Assembly (NCBI RefSeq): GCF_020906275.1
Contig: NZ_CP086727.1
Span: forward strand, 868,001-932,000
DNA: 64,000 nucleotides
Direction of reading: 5' to 3'
Source of the DNA: Parasphingorhabdus litoris DSM 22379
Lineage (GTDB): Bacteria; Pseudomonadota; Alphaproteobacteria; Sphingomonadales; Sphingomonadaceae
How positions within the stretch are numbered: the first letter of the stretch is position 1; each line of letters starts with the position of its first letter. A program made the position numbers and the translations under genes. Below the pieces are notes generated by a model. The model had not been told where the DNA came from and did not search any database. It was given only the letters and a program-made list of their open reading frames with translations. This document shows, in pieces, positions 1 through 9,675 of the stretch.

Positions 1-741
1 TCGAAAACGGCGACGGCCGAAAATCTGGTAACCGGCGCGCTCGCGTTGCCGAGAGACAAAGCGCCGCAGTTTCAGCCGTTCGGGAACTTGATAGGTTTCA
101 AAGCGAGATGTCCCGATGGCACTGGGAATCGCACGCTCGAGCACCGGGAAAGGAAACACCGCCAAATTGGGAACACCATGCACCCATGACCGGTCCATCT
201 TGTCATCAATCGGTCGGTCTACGGCTTTGATATGATCTAGGAACCGCTGCGCACCATTTTTGGTCAGCAGATAAGCCTGTGTGCCAAAGCAATATCCGGA
301 CAACTCGATTAGCCGTGTGGTCCGACAAACAAAATCCCTCTGCAAGATGCGCTGCGGTGCCGGTTTTTTGTAATACAGGCGAATATAGTCACGGCCCATC
401 TCACCGTGATCTTCGGCGATAAGTGACTTTATGAAACTCCAGTCTGCAAGAATATCGTCTTCGAGAATGAGATATTGATCTGCATCGTCTCTGATCAGTT
501 TCTGCCACAGGGCATGATGGCTCGAAAAGCAACCCAGCTCGCCGGGTTTGAGTGGTCGGCCTTTTGCAATGATCGCTTTGTCTTCATCATAGTGAAGACC
601 AGCATGCAGCTTCTCATGAGCATCAAAAAAATCCCAGGGTAGGGATTTGGGAATACCGCTGCTGATAAATGCGTGTCGCCGATGCGCAGCGTTGCGCATG
701 CTGATGACAAAAATCTTGGTCCGGACGGAGCCACGCGCCAT
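1..741 (-). CDS. Glycosyltransferase family 25 (partial, C-terminus beyond left edge)
   Basis: The reading frame stays open from an ATG at 741 to base 1, so the 247 codons seen are the N-terminal part of a longer or nearly complete gene. The protein resembles the LPS/polysaccharide glycosyltransferase family 25: an N-terminal strand KIFVISMRNAAHRR (residues 9-22), GELGCFSSHHALW at 68-79, and an acidic LEDD at 93-96 that corresponds to the metal/nucleotide-sugar binding acidic motif. A GAAGGAA ribosome site precedes the ATG. It is divergent from the exopolysaccharide genes on its right, so it probably adds a sugar to a surface glycan. The acceptor and donor cannot be read from the sequence. 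Confidence 0.8.
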   Translation of the reverse strand, partial: MARGSVRTKIFVISMRNAAHRRHAFISSGIPKSLPWDFFDAHEKLHAGLHYDEDKAIIAKGRPLKPGELGCFSSHHALWQKLIRDDADQYLILEDDILADWSFIKSLIAEDHGEMGRDYIRLYYKKPAPQRILQRDFVCRTTRLIELSGYCFGTQAYLLTKNGAQRFLDHIKAVDRPIDDKMDRSWVHGVPNLAVFPFPVLERAIPSAIGTSRFETYQVPERLKLRRFVSRQRERAGYQIFGRRRFR

Positions 742-951
742 TACAGTTCCTTCATCCGGCATCTTTTGATGCGGATCTAATTGTGTTCGGGATCGGTCGT
801 TAGAATCCCCGGACCGGCCGAACTTTACTGCATTGCACAACGAAGGAGCTGGGTTCTATAAATGCCTGTATGGCGCGGTTGGCAAGGCTAAAAATCCATT
901 CGTCGATGTCACGCAACACATTATCTTCGGCACTGCAAAAAACGGGATAAA

Positions 952-1899
952 ATGATTGATCTAAGATTCTCTGTCGTCATTCCGGTCCATAACAAGGCCC
1001 GTCATGTCGCGGCGAGTCTAACAAGTGCTTTGCAACAGAGTCGGTCCCCTGAAGAGATTATCATCATTGATGATGCGTCCACCGATGATAGCGCTTCCAT
1101 CATCTCTCAATTCCAAGATCCATCCATTCGTGTGCTGTTTCGCGATACGCCTGGTCCTGGTGGTTATGCTGCCCGTAATCTTGGTATTGCTGAAGCGAAT
1201 GGTAACTGGATCGCGTTTCTCGATGCTGATGATATTTGGCATCCCTCGCATCTGGCAGATATCGCGGCTGCGATACAAAAAGCACCGCAAGCAGGTTGTG
1301 TCGCAACACGGTATGAGCATGTTTTCGAAGCGCATCGCGAGCCCTCCAAGATGATTGATGCGCTCGCTTCATTTGAAGGACGTGCCGCTGACTTTCAGCA
1401 GAGTCTCAATATCTGGGTGCAGAGCGGGGAATGTCCGATCTGGACGAGTGCCGCTGCCTTCCGTCGCGACGTGCTGGAGCAGGTCGGCCCCTTTCCGGCA
1501 GGCAAGGCCGTGCGCGGTGGTGATAAGGACATGTGGCTGCGGGCCCTTGCGCGCGCACCATTTACCTATGTCCCTAAAGTCAGCGCAGAATTCCATCGCG
1601 ATACCGATAACAAGGTGAGCAAGATGACTCATCCTGATACCATTCCGATCATGGTGGAAACGGCGCGGGATATGATGGATAAGGTTGGTGGAGAAGAGCG
1701 GATCTTGCTCCGCAAGCTCATCAATCAGCAAATTGGGCTATACGCGCGATTTTCATTCAAGAGTGGGACGATATCACGGCAGTTTGCTCGCAATCTTTGT
1801 ATGCCTGAGGGGGTCGGGTTGTTTGTGATGATCGAGACTTTGCGGCTAATGCCAGCGGCAATGCGACAAAGCATCTATCGGGCAGTAAAAGGGGCGTAA
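952..1899 (+). CDS. Glycosyltransferase family 2
   Basis: A 315-residue GT-A fold enzyme. The N-terminal strand FSVVIPVHN (6-14), the nucleotide-binding IIIIDDAST (36-44) and the DADD metal motif (91-94) are the standard GT2 landmarks. No membrane helices are evident, so it probably acts at the cytoplasmic face of the inner membrane and transfers a sugar to a lipid-linked repeat unit. It is the first plus-strand gene of an exopolysaccharide cluster and is followed 66 bases later by the Wzc-like regulator. Sugar specificity is unknown. Confidence 0.85.
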   Translation: MIDLRFSVVIPVHNKARHVAASLTSALQQSRSPEEIIIIDDASTDDSASIISQFQDPSIRVLFRDTPGPGGYAARNLGIAEANGNWIAFLDADDIWHPSHLADIAAAIQKAPQAGCVATRYEHVFEAHREPSKMIDALASFEGRAADFQQSLNIWVQSGECPIWTSAAAFRRDVLEQVGPFPAGKAVRGGDKDMWLRALARAPFTYVPKVSAEFHRDTDNKVSKMTHPDTIPIMVETARDMMDKVGGEERILLRKLINQQIGLYARFSFKSGTISRQFARNLCMPEGVGLFVMIETLRLMPAAMRQSIYRAVKGA

Positions 1900-1965
1900 C
1901 TATTTGAGCTAGGGGCGGAAATCAGGGCGAAAACGCAGGGGGCTTTGTGAAGGAGCTGGCGTGCC

Positions 1966-4170
1966 ATGAATAAAATGTCGGATACACCGTTGCCGCTCGA
2001 CCGGTTTGTTGCGGAAGAATCCAGTGAGCTGATTGATTTGCGGGCGATCGGTCGTGCATTCCGCAAACATTTGATCCCGGTTTTTCTGGTTTCTATCCTT
2101 GCCCTTGCTGCGACCGCCGCTGCCTATTTTCTGACCACGCCAAGCTATTTGGCAACGGCGACAATGGTTGTTGAGCGGCAGGCGCAGGACGTTATTCCGG
2201 TTGAAACCGATTCACCAGCGTTGACGACCGACTCGCCAACCGTCGACACAACGGTCGAGATATTGCAATCACCGTTTATCGCTGGCCGGGTGGTTGATGC
2301 GCTCAAGCTGGTTCAGGAGCCAGAGTTCAATCCGGCTCTTTTGAAAGAAGGTGCATCTCCACCGACAACGGCCGCAGAACAGCGGGTCGCACGTGATCGT
2401 GCTATCCGGATATTGGGAAGCGCATTGAAAGTTCAGCGTGAAGGTGTGTCCTACGCGATTGCGGTGCGATACACGTCCGAAAATCCAAAAATGGCTGCGA
2501 ATATCGCCAATGCCACAATCGATGAGTATCTATTAACCCGTTTGGAAGGTGAGGCTGGTTCGACCCAACGAAGTGCTGATCTGCTTGAGACGCGATTAGA
2601 GGAACTTCGCGGCGAGGTTCTGGCTGCCGAGGCGCAGGTGGCGCAATATCGCTCTGAAGAAGGATTGTTCGCAGCCACCGATGTAAGCTCGATTACGCAG
2701 CAGGAATTGTCTGTTCTCAACAATCAATTGGCCGAAGCTCGGGCTGCAGAAGCTGTGGCAAACTCCAGATTGGCTACAGCTCGGTCACAAGTGTCTCAAG
2801 GATTGACGGGAGAGTCGCTGGGCGCAGCGCTCGAATCCGAGGTGGTGGGGGCGCTACGGTCGCAACGTGCGACAGCAAGCGCCGAAGTTGCAAATCTCAC
2901 GACCCGCTACGGTCCGCGTCATCCCAGCCTTATTGAAGCGCAAAGCCAACTGGCTGATATTGATGTCCAGATTGGTGCTGAAGTGGAGCGGATTGTCGCA
3001 AGTCTAAACACTGAAGCCACTGCAGCGCGCGGACGGACCGCATCAATTGCTTCGTCCATTGCCGGATTGCAAAATCGTTTGGCAGTAGACAGCGATGCAT
3101 CGGTGAGGCTTAGCGAACTGGAACGCAATGCTGCTTCAGCTCGTGAACTCTATCAGGGCTTTCTCGATCGATACAAAGAATCTGTTGCTCGTCAGGGCAC
3201 AGAGACTAGCGGAGCCAAAGAAGTATCTCGTGCAGCTATTCCTGCTATGCCAATATCGCCTAATCCGCTATTATATATTGCGGTAGCCTTTGTTGCCGCT
3301 GGTGCATGTTCAACAGCGGTTGTGGCGGGCAGGGAGTTTATGGAAAACGGTCTGCGTACCGCAGCCGATATCGAAAAAAGGCTGCAGGTCAGCGCGCTCG
3401 GTTCTATTCCTGAAATTGGCTCACTTCCCGAAGTCAGAAAATCGCGCGAGCCGATACCATGGCCGCCGCAATTTCTGATCGAGCATCCCAAGTCCGCTTT
3501 TGCCGAAGCTTTTCGTGCCCTGAAAACCAGTTTGGTAATGGCCCCTGCTGGAAGGTCTGCCGCGCAGCGTCAGACCAAAATCATATCGATCACATCGGCC
3601 TTGCCCGGTGAAGGTAAAACCAGTTCCGCCATTTGTCTTGCCAGTGCGGCCGCGCGATCAGGGATCCGTACATTGCTGGTCGATTGCGACTCCCGTAGGC
3701 AGGCGTCATCTCGGTCGCTAGCAAAGTCGATAAAACATGGTTTGACCGCTGTTTTGAACGGCGAGGCATCGTTGCAACAGGCAATTGTCCATGATGAGGA
3801 CAGTGGCACCTATTTCCTTGGGCAAAAACCGGATGAAGAAACGCCCTTCGACTTGATGGGATCACAGGCCATGACAGACTTGCTTGAAGAACTGCGCGGG
3901 CAATTTCAATTTGTCGTGCTGGATACCGCGCCCGTTTTGCCGGTAGCGGAATCTCGGATGCTCGCTGCTCTTGCAGATTTGGTACTATTTCTTGTTCAGT
4001 GGAAAAAAACACCGGCCAAGGCAGCGGAAATCGGATTGCATCAGTTGGATGGTGTTGGCGCCAATATTGCCGGTGTCGTATTAAGCCGCGTGGATGTTGT
4101 TGAACAAGCCCGGACCGGCTTTGGCGATGCAGGTCTCTATTTCAAGCAATATAAAGAATATTACGCTTAG
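1966..4170 (+). CDS. Polysaccharide co-polymerase fused to BY-kinase (Wzc/GumC-ExoP type)
   Basis: A 734-residue inner-membrane protein that would control chain length and export of an exopolysaccharide. Order: cytoplasmic N-terminus, membrane helix about 37-56, a periplasmic Wzz domain with long helical stretches (about 190-410), a second helix about 433-455, then a cytoplasmic tyrosine autokinase domain. The kinase shows Walker A LPGEGKTS (546-553), Walker A' LLVDCDSRR (about 569-577) and Walker B FVVLDTAP (about 649-656). The C-terminus carries a short tyrosine cluster (YFKQYKEYYA), the expected autophosphorylation tail. A GAAGGAG site precedes the ATG; a second in-frame ATG lies three codons inside. 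It sits immediately upstream of the Wzy-like gene. Confidence 0.9.
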   Translation: MNKMSDTPLPLDRFVAEESSELIDLRAIGRAFRKHLIPVFLVSILALAATAAAYFLTTPSYLATATMVVERQAQDVIPVETDSPALTTDSPTVDTTVEILQSPFIAGRVVDALKLVQEPEFNPALLKEGASPPTTAAEQRVARDRAIRILGSALKVQREGVSYAIAVRYTSENPKMAANIANATIDEYLLTRLEGEAGSTQRSADLLETRLEELRGEVLAAEAQVAQYRSEEGLFAATDVSSITQQELSVLNNQLAEARAAEAVANSRLATARSQVSQGLTGESLGAALESEVVGALRSQRATASAEVANLTTRYGPRHPSLIEAQSQLADIDVQIGAEVERIVASLNTEATAARGRTASIASSIAGLQNRLAVDSDASVRLSELERNAASARELYQGFLDRYKESVARQGTETSGAKEVSRAAIPAMPISPNPLLYIAVAFVAAGACSTAVVAGREFMENGLRTAADIEKRLQVSALGSIPEIGSLPEVRKSREPIPWPPQFLIEHPKSAFAEAFRALKTSLVMAPAGRSAAQRQTKIISITSALPGEGKTSSAICLASAAARSGIRTLLVDCDSRRQASSRSLAKSIKHGLTAVLNGEASLQQAIVHDEDSGTYFLGQKPDEETPFDLMGSQAMTDLLEELRGQFQFVVLDTAPVLPVAESRMLAALADLVLFLVQWKKTPAKAAEIGLHQLDGVGANIAGVVLSRVDVVEQARTGFGDAGLYFKQYKEYYA

Positions 4171-4219
4171 AGTTCTGCGTTTTGGTCTTGTCTTCCACCC
4201 AAATTAACCGAGCATCATA

Positions 4220-5551
4220 ATGGACGGCGGAGCGCCCTCACTGCCGCTACCGCTATTGGCTCTCGTTGCCGCTTTGCTAGCGGTACCAATGGTTGTCGCA
4301 CTTAAGAAAGTGAGAGGATATCCAGCACGGTTTGTGATATTTGCGATCTGGCTTCGCTACATCATGAGCGCATTTCATGAGATCACATTTTCACCAGTGA
4401 TTGCTGGATTAAGCCTGAATGCGCTCGGTTCGATTGCAATCGCAGGTTTAGGCTTAATGCTTGTGGCTCCGCGCCATTTTCTTCTGAAACCACTCTTGCC
4501 GATCTATGCCTTGGTCTTGCTCTCACTGATCAGCGCTGCGGCTAATGATGGCCTCTTCACAGCGCTTAACGCGGCGGTGAAGCATCTCTATTTCATGGTC
4601 CTGATGATCGCTGTCTATCGCGCTCTGCTTGAAAATGAGGGTGCGCGATTTTTTACGCCGCTACTTTGGGCTTTTGCGCCGCTGCTCGTGTTTCAATTTC
4701 TATCCATTGGGTTGGGGGCTGTCAAAGCGTCGGAATTCGATGGTTCGAGCAGTTATATTGGCGGCTATAATCACGAAGCCACATTCTCTATCGCGATGGC
4801 GACATTTTTTGTCGTGGCCTGTTTCGCGGTCACTTTACCGCGCCTTATTCAGGCAGGTCTGTCTGCTGTCCTGCTCGGCGGAATTGTTCTCGCCAACTAT
4901 CGTACCACTATGTTGGCCGTGCTGCCCTTGGCCGCCATCCAATTGGTTAGCAGCACGATGTTCTCATTCGTCCGCGAACAAAGAGTGATATTGGCCATCA
5001 TCATATCGTTGGTAACCCTGGTCGGCATATTCATATTAGCGGGCTTTTCTGCCGAACGATTTAATGATCTTACAGTGTTTTTTGGTGACCCAGGCCAATA
5101 TATCAAACCGCAGGCCGAGTTTTCTTTTGATGAGCGCCGCTTATTATCCGGTCGTATCTACATATGGTCCGGCTATATTTACGCATGGCTGGATGGATCA
5201 ACACTCAATCATCTCATTGGTTTTGGACCGGATAGTTGGGAAGAGATATTCAAAGTCTATCCGCACAACACAATTGTTGCCTATCTCTACGAACTGGGCT
5301 GGGCGGGCGTGTTTTTGTTGCTGGTTTTTTGGTTCATCATGGCCAAGCTGGCGTTTCAAGCACCTGCAGAAGATCGCGCAACTCTATTGTTCGCGCATTT
5401 GTCATTTCTTTTCATGAACTTGTCAACAATGGCCCTGTGGCAAATAGAGGGCGTAATTTTTTATGCCATTATTTGCGGTTTTTCGCTATTCAGGAAAGTG
5501 GAGACAGGAGCGAAGAGAAGCTATTTTAAGGCGAGCCTGCGCCCTGTGTGA
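4220..5551 (+). CDS. O-antigen ligase / Wzy-like polymerase family membrane protein
   Basis: A 443-residue very hydrophobic protein with about ten or more predicted membrane segments and a larger periplasmic loop near residues 285-350 containing DERRLLSGR and GFGPDSW, followed by PHNTIVAYLYELGW. This topology with a late large loop is typical of the O-antigen ligase/Wzy (Wzy_C, PF04932-like) superfamily, which polymerises or ligates lipid-linked oligosaccharides at the periplasmic face. Its place between the Wzc-like regulator and glycosyltransferases suggests the polymerase role, but ligase and polymerase cannot be told apart by sequence inspection. Confidence 0.8.
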   Translation: MDGGAPSLPLPLLALVAALLAVPMVVALKKVRGYPARFVIFAIWLRYIMSAFHEITFSPVIAGLSLNALGSIAIAGLGLMLVAPRHFLLKPLLPIYALVLLSLISAAANDGLFTALNAAVKHLYFMVLMIAVYRALLENEGARFFTPLLWAFAPLLVFQFLSIGLGAVKASEFDGSSSYIGGYNHEATFSIAMATFFVVACFAVTLPRLIQAGLSAVLLGGIVLANYRTTMLAVLPLAAIQLVSSTMFSFVREQRVILAIIISLVTLVGIFILAGFSAERFNDLTVFFGDPGQYIKPQAEFSFDERRLLSGRIYIWSGYIYAWLDGSTLNHLIGFGPDSWEEIFKVYPHNTIVAYLYELGWAGVFLLLVFWFIMAKLAFQAPAEDRATLLFAHLSFLFMNLSTMALWQIEGVIFYAIICGFSLFRKVETGAKRSYFKASLRPV

Positions 5552-5589
5552 CTTTTGCGTTCCTTTCAAAGGGAGCAGGGGAGGCATGA

Positions 5590-5859
5590 TTGAACGACAG
5601 GAGCGGAAATTCCGCTGGTCCTAGGCCAGCTTCCATTTCCGATGACGTTATGTCTGGAAATAACGTCAGCGCTCGTACACCTGCCAAAGATAAACCCGTC
5701 GCAGATGAAAGCGAGAAGGAGAGCTCTCGTGGCAGGTCTGAGAGATCGTCAGCCTCTGGCAAGGCGGAACAACTCCCTGGACGAATGTGGGTAATCGCCG
5801 GTGCAGGTCTGACTATCTGGATCATCATTGCTATCGCTGTGATCATCTTATTCTTCTGA
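5590..5859 (+). CDS. Small charged protein with C-terminal membrane anchor
   Basis: I do not recognise the family. The 89-residue product has a Ser/Glu/Lys/Arg-rich, probably disordered N-terminal two-thirds and ends in one hydrophobic helix (residues 66-89, starting MWVIAGAGL and ending ILFF) with no residues after it, so it should be tail-anchored. The TTG at 5590 has a GGGGAGG ribosome site at a good distance; an in-frame ATG at 5650 would give a 69-residue form. It lies between the polymerase-like gene and the GT4 gene in the same direction, which makes a role in polysaccharide assembly plausible but unproven. Confidence 0.55.
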   Translation: MNDRSGNSAGPRPASISDDVMSGNNVSARTPAKDKPVADESEKESSRGRSERSSASGKAEQLPGRMWVIAGAGLTIWIIIAIAVIILFF

Positions 5860-5972
5860 ATCATTAGGCATTCTCGTCAACCCGAAATTGGCGCGCTACA
5901 GCGACGGAGTATTTTTCTGACTTTGGCGTTTTGATAGATGGCGAACGCTTTCATTGACCAGGACTCATATTT

Positions 5973-7103
5973 TTGCGGCCCAAAATACTCTTCATCATCA
6001 ACTCCTTGGCAGGCGGCGGCGCAGAGCGCGTAATGGCCGCATTGCTTCTGCACTCTGAAGCTTATCAGGACCGGTATGAGATGGTTTTGGCTCTTCTGGA
6101 TGATGAGCCAGCTGCTTATGACATACCGGATTGGGTAACTTTACATCAGCTCGATTGCCGCGGCAGTTTGTTGCAGTCGATCCTTCAACTGCGTGCGCTG
6201 GAAAGATCTTTGAGCCCGGCAGCAACGCTGAGTTTTCTGACGCGCGCCAATGTCGCCAATTGGGCGAGCCGCATTGGAACGGGTAAGCCTTGGAACATAA
6301 GTGAACGAGTGAATACCAGCGCACATCTCGGTAAGGGCCTGTCGGGACATCTGAGTAGGGGGCTCGTCCGATTATCTTACCGGCACGCCACCCATATCAT
6401 TGCGGTATCGCAAGGCGTAGCTGACGGTCTGTCTGATGACTTTGGAGTGCCGCGCGATGTGATGAGTGTTATCGCCAATCCGGTTGATACCGTCCGTATC
6501 GCTCGTCAAGCATTGGAAAAATTCCCGGCCCATCCCAACGAACCTTACATAATCGCGATGGGCAGGTTGGTTGAGAACAAGAATTTCGCTCTGTTGATTA
6601 ACGCATTTGCGGCGTCGTCTGTTGCGGGTAAACTTATCATCATAGGTGATGGTCCGCTTCGCGCAGACCTGGAGCGACAAATTGTTGATCTTGGCCTGAA
6701 GGACCGTGTGATCCTCCCCGGCTTCATTCAAAACCCCTTTCCTTTATTGGCTGATGCTCAAATTTTTGTCTTGCCGTCCAATGCGGAAGGTTTTCCAAAT
6801 GCTTTGGTGGAAGCAATGAGCACGGGGACTGCGGTGATTGCTACCAATTGTCGGTCAGGACCATCGGAAATTCTGGCGAACAAAAATGATCTTTCGGTCG
6901 AAGCGATGACCTTGGCTGAATTCGGTATCCTGGTGCCATGCAATAATGTCGACGCCATGGCCGATTCTTTGCGATATTTACAGGATGATGGGGAACGCAA
7001 ACGCTTCGCTCAGCTCGCTTTGACCCGCACCAAAGACTATACACCGGAAAAGGCAGCACAGCGTTACTGGCAGGTGATAGAGATGAACCTTCAAACAGCG
7101 TAG
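5973..7103 (+). CDS. Glycosyltransferase family 4 (GT-B)
   Basis: A 376-residue GT-B enzyme. The N-terminus ILFIINSLAGGGAERVM carries the glycine-rich loop of family 4, and the C-terminal half has the nucleotide-sugar motif NAEGFPNALVEAMSTG with the paired glutamates (EX7E). No membrane helix. The start is a TTG with an AGGA-containing site about ten bases upstream; no ATG lies in frame nearby. It would transfer a sugar to the growing repeat unit together with the GT2 enzyme encoded upstream. Donor and acceptor are unknown. Confidence 0.87.
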   Translation: MRPKILFIINSLAGGGAERVMAALLLHSEAYQDRYEMVLALLDDEPAAYDIPDWVTLHQLDCRGSLLQSILQLRALERSLSPAATLSFLTRANVANWASRIGTGKPWNISERVNTSAHLGKGLSGHLSRGLVRLSYRHATHIIAVSQGVADGLSDDFGVPRDVMSVIANPVDTVRIARQALEKFPAHPNEPYIIAMGRLVENKNFALLINAFAASSVAGKLIIIGDGPLRADLERQIVDLGLKDRVILPGFIQNPFPLLADAQIFVLPSNAEGFPNALVEAMSTGTAVIATNCRSGPSEILANKNDLSVEAMTLAEFGILVPCNNVDAMADSLRYLQDDGERKRFAQLALTRTKDYTPEKAAQRYWQVIEMNLQTA

Positions 7104-7155
7104 TTGACTGGGCTTGCTGTTCAACCTTGGGGCTAAACAAGGAGTTGAAGCATAT

Positions 7156-8454
7156 ATGCGTCAGCCAGGCCTCTTTGCCACTGTTTCTCTGCTGATTTCC
7201 GGTATGGTACCTGGCACGGTTCACGCCCAGCAATCGGAAGTTCTCGAAGATTTTCGCGATGAAAGTCTTCAGTTCCAACGACCCGATATTCTCAGTGTTC
7301 AAGAGCGGCCGCAACCCGCCTTCGATCCTGTGCCCTATCGCATTGGCGGTGCTGAGATCATGCCAAGCATCACGGTCGACACATTGTATGACAGCAATAT
7401 ATTTGCGGTGCGCGATGAAAGTGACGATCTGATTGTTCGTGTGAAGCCAAAGGTCACTGCATCTAAGCGGTTCGGCAATTTTAACGTTGAGACTGCTGCC
7501 GAGCTGGAGCGCAGACAATTTTTGAGCACGGACAGCCAGAGCACGACTGACTATGTGCTTGGGTTGCGCGGACGACTGGATTTGGACCGCGAAGGACAAA
7601 TTTATCTGGGGACGCGTAACGGACAAAGGACGGAGGATCGGACGGATCCGGCATCACCTCTCAATTTGCAAAAGCCGGTTCAATATCGCTTCGCTTCGGC
7701 TTTCGCAGGGGCAGCTCGGACTTTCGGGCGACTAAGAATCGCCGGTCGAGCCGGCGTAGAAACGCGCAATTATAAAGACGGCCGTGACGGTTTTGATGTT
7801 CTTGTTGATCAGGACTTTCGCAATCGCACCGTGTTTACCAGCGACCTGGGCGCAGAATTCGCCATCAGCCCCAATGCATCTGTCTTTATCAACGGCAGCG
7901 TCAACCGGCGCGACTATAAAAGTCAGCCTCCCTTGTCGCCATCGCGAGATTCCAAGGGCTATGAGATTACCGCCGGGACGAGCTTTCAGTTGAGTAAGCT
8001 CGTCCGATCCGAAATCGGTGTTGGCTATTTTAAACAAGATTTTGAAGATGCGGAATTTGAAGATGCCGATGGTTTTGCAGCGCGAGCGAAGATCGAATAT
8101 TTTGTCACGCCGCTTGTAACGCTGACAGCGGGTGCCAATCGCGGTGTGGAAGAGTCATCAACACTGGGTTCGGGAGCCTATGTTGCAACGGCCTTTTCTC
8201 TGACAGCGGACTATGAATTGCTACGAAACCTGATCGTCAGCGCGAGCATCAGTTACGAAGAGGATCGGTTCCAGGACATTGATCGGGATTATGATATTAC
8301 TGGGGCAAGAATGGGCGTCGAATGGCGCCTCGCTCCGCGATATTCGCTGCATGCGCAATATGACTTTCGTGATCAAGATGCCTCTGGAACATTTCCGGGG
8401 CGCGAATTTTCTCGCCACCGTTTTCTCGTAGGTATCACTATAGCAGGGATGTGA
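7156..8454 (+). CDS. Outer-membrane beta-barrel protein of the exopolysaccharide cluster
   Basis: I chose the ATG at 7156 because it is preceded by AAGGAG and begins a clear signal peptide ending GTVHAQQ. The reading frame extends 14 codons further upstream without a better start. The mature part has alternating polar/hydrophobic strands throughout (for example RVKPKVTASKRFGNFNVETAAELE) and ends RHRFLVGITIAGM, typical of a transmembrane barrel of the outer-membrane-beta-barrel (PF10082/BBP2-like) type seen in polysaccharide clusters. It may act in the outer-membrane step of export. No Wza-type lipoprotein is in view, so the exact role is open. Confidence 0.75.
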   Translation: MRQPGLFATVSLLISGMVPGTVHAQQSEVLEDFRDESLQFQRPDILSVQERPQPAFDPVPYRIGGAEIMPSITVDTLYDSNIFAVRDESDDLIVRVKPKVTASKRFGNFNVETAAELERRQFLSTDSQSTTDYVLGLRGRLDLDREGQIYLGTRNGQRTEDRTDPASPLNLQKPVQYRFASAFAGAARTFGRLRIAGRAGVETRNYKDGRDGFDVLVDQDFRNRTVFTSDLGAEFAISPNASVFINGSVNRRDYKSQPPLSPSRDSKGYEITAGTSFQLSKLVRSEIGVGYFKQDFEDAEFEDADGFAARAKIEYFVTPLVTLTAGANRGVEESSTLGSGAYVATAFSLTADYELLRNLIVSASISYEEDRFQDIDRDYDITGARMGVEWRLAPRYSLHAQYDFRDQDASGTFPGREFSRHRFLVGITIAGM

Positions 8455-8458
8455 AGTC

Positions 8459-9457
8459 ATGGACTATCTGGACCGCCGAACCTTTGTTTCCGCCATTGCT
8501 CTCGCCACTTTTGCTGGGTGTTCGCGCGCAGCTGAAGCTGCAACTATTGAGGGGCGGACATTTCAGGGTGATGGCTCTGGAGAAGGCCTGAGAGCGCAAT
8601 CGGGACTGATCATCAGAAATTCGAAATTCCTCAATTTGGGTAACGGCGCAATACGCGTAAATGTCCCAACGGATGGTTTGGTGGTGGAGCAGATTGAGGG
8701 CCGCGACCTCTATCGTTTCTTGGAAAATACCGCGTCCAATCGCTCTTCGCCAGCGTCCCTTACGAATTTCAAACTTCGGCAGATTAAAGGGGAGGATATA
8801 AGACGGGCCATGACCCGCATTCGTTATGGGTCGCGCAATGGTCTGATTGAGGATGTTATCGCTCGGGCTAGCGCCGAGACGGAACGTTACTGCACCGGCT
8901 TTGTGCTAGACGATGAAGCACAGGCAATCATCTATCGTCGTTGCGAAGCGCATGGTTTTGCGGAAACTGGTCGGTCGAGCAGCGACTATTGGAATGGTGA
9001 TGGATTTTCCGACGAACGCAGTAATAGGAACATCCGATATCTTAGCTGCGTGGCGACCGGTAGCACAGATGGTGGATTTGATTTGAAATCCGCCGATGTG
9101 CGTCTGGTCAATTGCGTAGCGAAGGGTAACAAACGAAATTTCCGCTTCTGGGGCACTGGTGAAGTGGAAAATTGTCGCAGCGAAGATCCGCGCTCTCGCG
9201 GTGGTTCTGGCAAGCCAGCACATTTCTCCTTTCACGGTGGCACAGCGAAATATATTATCGACCGGCCCGTAGTTCGTGCGGCGTCTGATAACGATGCACC
9301 GGTGTTCCTTTTTGACAATGATGCACCGGCCAATATCGAAATTCGCAATGCTGACATTGATGCGCCAGGAGCACCGTTGTTGCGCGTAGAGAATAGCGAG
9401 CCAAATATTAGCTGGGTTCCGGCTCGGGAAGATCAGAATATCAAAACGGCTGACTAA
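8459..9457 (+). CDS. Exported right-handed beta-helix protein with twin-arginine signal
   Basis: A 332-residue protein starting four bases after the barrel gene. The N-terminus has DRRTFVSAIALATFAGC: a twin-arginine-like motif at 6-7, a short hydrophobic core and a possible lipobox with Cys21, so it could be a Tat-exported lipoprotein. The remainder reads as short repeating strands with regular Asn/Asp turns, as in parallel beta-helix proteins (pectate-lyase-like). Such proteins in polysaccharide loci are often lyases or hydrolases that trim the polymer. No catalytic residues can be assigned with confidence. It is the last plus-strand gene of the cluster. Confidence 0.7.
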   Translation: MDYLDRRTFVSAIALATFAGCSRAAEAATIEGRTFQGDGSGEGLRAQSGLIIRNSKFLNLGNGAIRVNVPTDGLVVEQIEGRDLYRFLENTASNRSSPASLTNFKLRQIKGEDIRRAMTRIRYGSRNGLIEDVIARASAETERYCTGFVLDDEAQAIIYRRCEAHGFAETGRSSSDYWNGDGFSDERSNRNIRYLSCVATGSTDGGFDLKSADVRLVNCVAKGNKRNFRFWGTGEVENCRSEDPRSRGGSGKPAHFSFHGGTAKYIIDRPVVRAASDNDAPVFLFDNDAPANIEIRNADIDAPGAPLLRVENSEPNISWVPAREDQNIKTAD

Positions 9458-9675
9458 CGCTGTTAGTGTCAAAACGGTTCTTCAGAATCATTAGCGGGGC
9501 ATATTCAGCGTGCCCATCGCGTACTTGACAATTTCGGCCATTCGATAGGTTGCAGGAATTGAGGAGATTCTAGTGAGAACTGTGTGAACTTTGACTTTAA
9601 CCAGCCAATTAAATAGTCAATTGCAACCTTGTCTCAGGAATGGCATAGTGAAGACAAAGCTGGGAGAGACGGCAA

